Below are positions 5,959-7,602 of a stretch of 7,602 nucleotides of DNA, in pieces (position 1 is the stretch's first letter; the number at the start of each line of letters is the position of its first letter). The notes below the pieces were generated by a model. It was not told the DNA's origin, searched no databases, and saw nothing but the letters and a program-made list of their open reading frames with translations. This DNA comes from Pseudomonadota bacterium (GTDB taxonomy: Bacteria > Desulfobacterota > Syntrophobacteria > Syntrophobacterales > Syntrophobacteraceae), in the NCBI GenBank assembly GCA_023442755.1, contig JAEZXS010000162.1, positions 1 through 7,602 on the forward strand. Direction: 5' to 3'. The position numbers and the translations under genes were made by a program.

Positions 5959-5998
5959 ATCTTTCCGGAGCCGGGAGGGGGCTGAAGAGCTGAGGCAG

Positions 5999-6038
5999 AA
6001 AAGCCTGGGGCTGAAGATGTTGCCATCCGGCCCCAGGC
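5999..6038 (-). terminator. intrinsic terminator of the KAS III gene
   Basis: GCCTGGGGCTG (6003-6013) pairs with CGGCCCCAGGC (6028-6038) over 11 pairs with one wobble; an AA bulge (6014-6015) then GATG/CATC pairs (6016-6019 with 6024-6027) close a TTGC tetraloop. On the minus strand the stem is followed directly by TTTTCT (6002-5997). It lies about 90 bases behind the KAS III stop and before the DUF4186 promoter, so it isolates the two units. Confidence 0.75.
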
Positions 6039-6125
6039 CTGCATATTTCGAGAGCTACTGTTTCCGTGTGCTCAGCTGCCTGATCGCGGTTGCAGGCCGC
6101 TCCCGCAAAATACTGGAGCATGCCT

Positions 6126-7121
6126 CTAAATCCGGATCAGGTTTCCGCCGTAGGACAGGCCGCCTCCGAATGCGACCGTCAGGACAAGGTCTCCCTGCTT
6201 GATCCTTCCGGCGGAAATCGCCTCATCCAGCGCTATGAGCACGGAGGCGCTCGCCGTGTTTCCGTAATAGTGAAGGTTTACGAAAAACTTGTCGGCCGAG
6301 ACTCCTATATTGGATGAAATCTGCTTGATGATGTTGATGTTTGCCTGATGGCAGATAAAGCAATCGACGTCATGAAGAGATATTCCGGCTTCTTCAGCCA
6401 CTTTGAGGACCGTTTCCGTACCACGGTGCAGGGCGAAATTGAGGATCGCCCTTCCGTTCATCTTGAGGTACGCTGATCGGGGATCGGTTATCTTGCAGTG
6501 TGGTATCATCGTACCGCAGCCATGAACCCCGACTTCTTCACAGAGATAGCCGTCTGTTCCCAGCCGGGAGTGCAGGACCCCTCTGCCGTTTTGCGCCTCA
6601 TTACCGTTTGGCCCGGCCTGGAAGAGAATCGCTCCCGAGCCGTCGCCGAAGTAAGGAAGGGTGCTGAAATCGGCCGGGTTCAGTATCCTGGAATACATTT
6701 CTGCAGCCACGAGCAGGATGTTGTCGTACTTTCCGGATTTGATCAGCGAGTCCGCCATGCTGATGCCGTAAGTGCTGCCCGAGCATACCGAATTCATGTC
6801 GAAGGCAAAAGCGTCATTGGCGCCCAGCCCTGCCTGGATACGGCTTGCGGTGGGCGGCTGTATGCGGTCCGGCGATGATGTCGATACAATTATTCCCTGC
6901 AGCTTTTCAGGAGGGAAATCGACCTTTGCGAGACACTTGCGGGCTGCCTGAAGCCCCAGGTCCGAAGTGCACTGATCTTCCGAAGCGATCCGCCTGGCAA
7001 GGACTCCCGTTTTCTGTGCTATGCGCACGATGGAGTCCTGGGGGAACTGGTGCAGTTCTTCGTTGGGAATGACCTTTTCCGGCAAATAGCTACCTGTGGA
7101 ATGAATGATTGCATTTCTCAA
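6126..7121 (-). CDS. 3-oxoacyl-ACP synthase III (KAS III, FabH-like)
   Basis: A 331-aa thiolase-fold condensing enzyme that joins an acyl-CoA or acyl-ACP starter to malonyl-ACP. The complete Cys-His-Asn triad is visible: C113 in NSVCSGSTYG, H258 in ICHQAN, N288 in YYGNTAS. The end FGGGLSYGGNLIRI matches the family's C-terminal glycine loop, and the length is normal (about 317-335). No acpP, fabD or other fatty-acid gene is adjacent, so it may be an accessory KAS III for a special starter or a secondary product; H-Q-A-N is followed by INII rather than the LRII of the E. coli enzyme, a change in the helix that helps bind ACP. The start is TTG at 7121, backed by AGAGGAGAG (7138-7130) 8 bases upstream; no ATG in frame precedes it. 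It is transcribed alone, ending at the hairpin at 5999-6038. Calling it the main housekeeping FabH would be unsafe. Confidence 0.9.
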   Translation of the reverse strand: MRNAIIHSTGSYLPEKVIPNEELHQFPQDSIVRIAQKTGVLARRIASEDQCTSDLGLQAARKCLAKVDFPPEKLQGIIVSTSSPDRIQPPTASRIQAGLGANDAFAFDMNSVCSGSTYGISMADSLIKSGKYDNILLVAAEMYSRILNPADFSTLPYFGDGSGAILFQAGPNGNEAQNGRGVLHSRLGTDGYLCEEVGVHGCGTMIPHCKITDPRSAYLKMNGRAILNFALHRGTETVLKVAEEAGISLHDVDCFICHQANINIIKQISSNIGVSADKFFVNLHYYGNTASASVLIALDEAISAGRIKQGDLVLTVAFGGGLSYGGNLIRI

Positions 7122-7129
7122 TTGAGTTA

Positions 7130-7138
7130 CTCTCCTCT
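7130..7138 (-). promoter_or_regulatory. ribosome site deciding the TTG start of the KAS III gene
   Basis: AGAGGAGAG on the minus strand sits 8 bases before TTG 7121. It is the only strong site near the N-terminus of the enzyme domain, which starts almost at once (IIHSTGSYLPE). Confidence 0.7.
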
Positions 7139-7292
7139 GTTATTTATATCCAGTGAAGACATAGTGGGCCCTCTTTCCAATCAGAGGCCCCGTTCCGTTC
7201 CCGGCAGATGTCGAAATTGGTATCCGGGGATTTGGCGCCTGATGCGGTATCCGTTCGAATGAGGTGAGCTGGGCACTGGAGGGGTGCCGCTC

Positions 7293-7315
7293 TGTCGGAG
7301 ACTGTGACTCCGACA
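7293..7315. promoter_or_regulatory. 23-base dyad upstream of the KAS III gene
   Basis: TGTCGGAG (7293-7300) and CTCCGACA (7308-7315) are perfect reverse complements around ACTGTGA. Read on the plus strand it is followed by TTTTC, read on the minus strand it would be a hairpin in the KAS III leader. It may be a regulator operator, an attenuator-like leader hairpin, or a weak plus-strand terminator. Confidence 0.45.
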
Positions 7316-7381
7316 TTTTCCGGAAGATATCTCGGACTTCGGCAGTGGGCTGGAGTCCAACAGGTTTCTTTATATTGGGTG

Positions 7382-7409
7382 ATTTTATGATCGGATTTCG
7401 TACGATCAA
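7382..7409 (-). promoter_or_regulatory. candidate promoter of the KAS III gene
   Basis: On the minus strand TTGATC (7409-7404) and TAAAAT (7387-7382) are 16 bases apart, 4 of 6 and 5 of 6 matches to sigma-70 consensus. The spacer carries the inverted repeat TGATCG/CGATCA. If used, the mRNA would have a leader of about 250 bases containing the dyad at 7293-7315. Confidence 0.35.
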
Positions 7410-7474
7410 TGGGGGCAAGAATGTATTTTGAGATAGGGGAATCGAGCAGGCAGCGCCAGTCCCGGTCGTGAGGA

Positions 7475-7508
7475 AGAGGGAGCCGCCTGACGTGGGCGGG
7501 CCCCCTCT
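7475..7508 (-). terminator. GC-rich hairpin behind the right-edge gene
   Basis: AGAGGGAGCCGCC (7475-7487) pairs with GGCGGGCCCCCTCT (7495-7508) with one G-T and one bulged base around a 7-base loop. On the minus strand it starts only 5 bases after the stop of the gene at 7514-7602 and is followed by TCCTC, a weak pyrimidine tract. A terminator is likely from place and strength. Confidence 0.55.
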
Positions 7509-7513
7509 GACAA

Positions 7514-7602
7514 TCAGTGCGTTATGATGTGCTGGCGCTCTGCCTCCTCTCTCGCGGCGCGCTTTGCCTGGTCGAGAACATGCTCTGCCTTCGCCTTGGT
7601 AT
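7514..7602 (-). CDS. unidentified gene, C-terminal 28 residues only
   Basis: The 3' end of a minus-strand gene that enters from the right edge and stops at TGA 7516-7514. The visible residues (AKAEHVLDQAKRAAREEAER, then QHIITH) form a highly charged, Ala/Glu/Lys/Arg-rich stretch that should be a single amphipathic or coiled-coil helix with a short tail. G/C-rich third positions agree with coding use, and a hairpin follows the stop closely. The family cannot be told from this fragment. Confidence 0.6.
   Translation of the reverse strand, partial: TKAKAEHVLDQAKRAAREEAERQHIITH

Larger units (their letters stand above)
7122..7475. other. long upstream region of the KAS III gene
   Basis: These 354 bases lie between the terminator of the gene to the right and the KAS III start. 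They contain a candidate promoter (7382-7409), a dyad within its spacer (7388-7408), a perfect 8-bp-arm dyad (7293-7315) and the ribosome site (7130-7138). A frame of 92 codons is open at 7140-7418 on the minus strand but has no ribosome site and a composition unlike a protein. Confidence 0.5.

Noticed and set aside
5639..6121. Minus-strand frame of 160 codons behind the KAS III gene
   Set aside because: It runs through the intrinsic terminator at 5999-6038 and the DUF4186 promoter, and overlaps the DUF4186 gene in another frame.
7140..7418. Minus-strand frame of 92 codons upstream of the KAS III gene
   Set aside because: No ribosome site, Pro/Ser-rich random-looking translation, and it covers the two dyads and candidate promoter.
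1..7602. CRISPR arrays, tRNA or rRNA genes, insertion sequences
   Set aside because: No regularly spaced repeats, no tRNA-like cloverleaf, no transposase-like frame or terminal inverted repeats were seen.

Overview
The window is bacterial chromosomal DNA of moderate to high GC, densely packed with house-keeping-like and accessory genes. It contains no mobile element, CRISPR array, tRNA or rRNA that I can recognise. The protein families (a long-form YeiH-type putative sulfate exporter, a mercuric-reductase-like flavoprotein, a VTT-domain protein, an orphan KAS III, DUF4186) and the use of TTG start codons behind good Shine-Dalgarno sites suggest a free-living Gram-negative bacterium. A deltaproteobacterium / Desulfobacterota member is my best guess, but this is inference and no marker gene fixes it.

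Layout from left to right. Positions 1-255 (minus) hold the N-terminal part of a putative sulfate exporter that runs off the left edge. Upstream of it lies a 466-base stretch with a probable 32-residue membrane peptide (399-497, minus) whose N-terminus resembles that of the exporter, and a very strong ribosome binding site that leads only into a three-codon frame. Positions 722-4476 (minus) form a three-gene operon, transcribed in the order flavin disulfide oxidoreductase (2875-4476), VTT/TVP38 membrane protein (2130-2816), phospholipase D-type lipoprotein (722-2119). A 443-base region separates this operon from the divergently oriented DinB-like gene (4920-5399, plus). That gene converges on a DUF4186 gene (5553-5924, minus), which has a sigma-70-like promoter placed so close that the mRNA may be leaderless. 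Next is an orphan ketoacyl-ACP synthase III (6126-7121, minus) with a clear intrinsic terminator behind it and a long, structured upstream region. The window ends with the last 28 codons of an unidentified minus-strand gene (7514-7602) followed by a GC-rich hairpin.

The most coherent system is the oxidoreductase-VTT-PLD operon. VTT proteins are lipid scramblase or lipid-carrier transporter relatives, HKD-type PLD enzymes make or cut phospholipids, and from memory of the families VTT domains occur fused both to this flavoprotein family and to PLD domains in other bacteria. Three adjacent, tightly spaced genes that elsewhere appear as fusions point to one membrane-lipid function with a redox input; the substrate cannot be read from sequence. 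The other genes look like independent transcription units.
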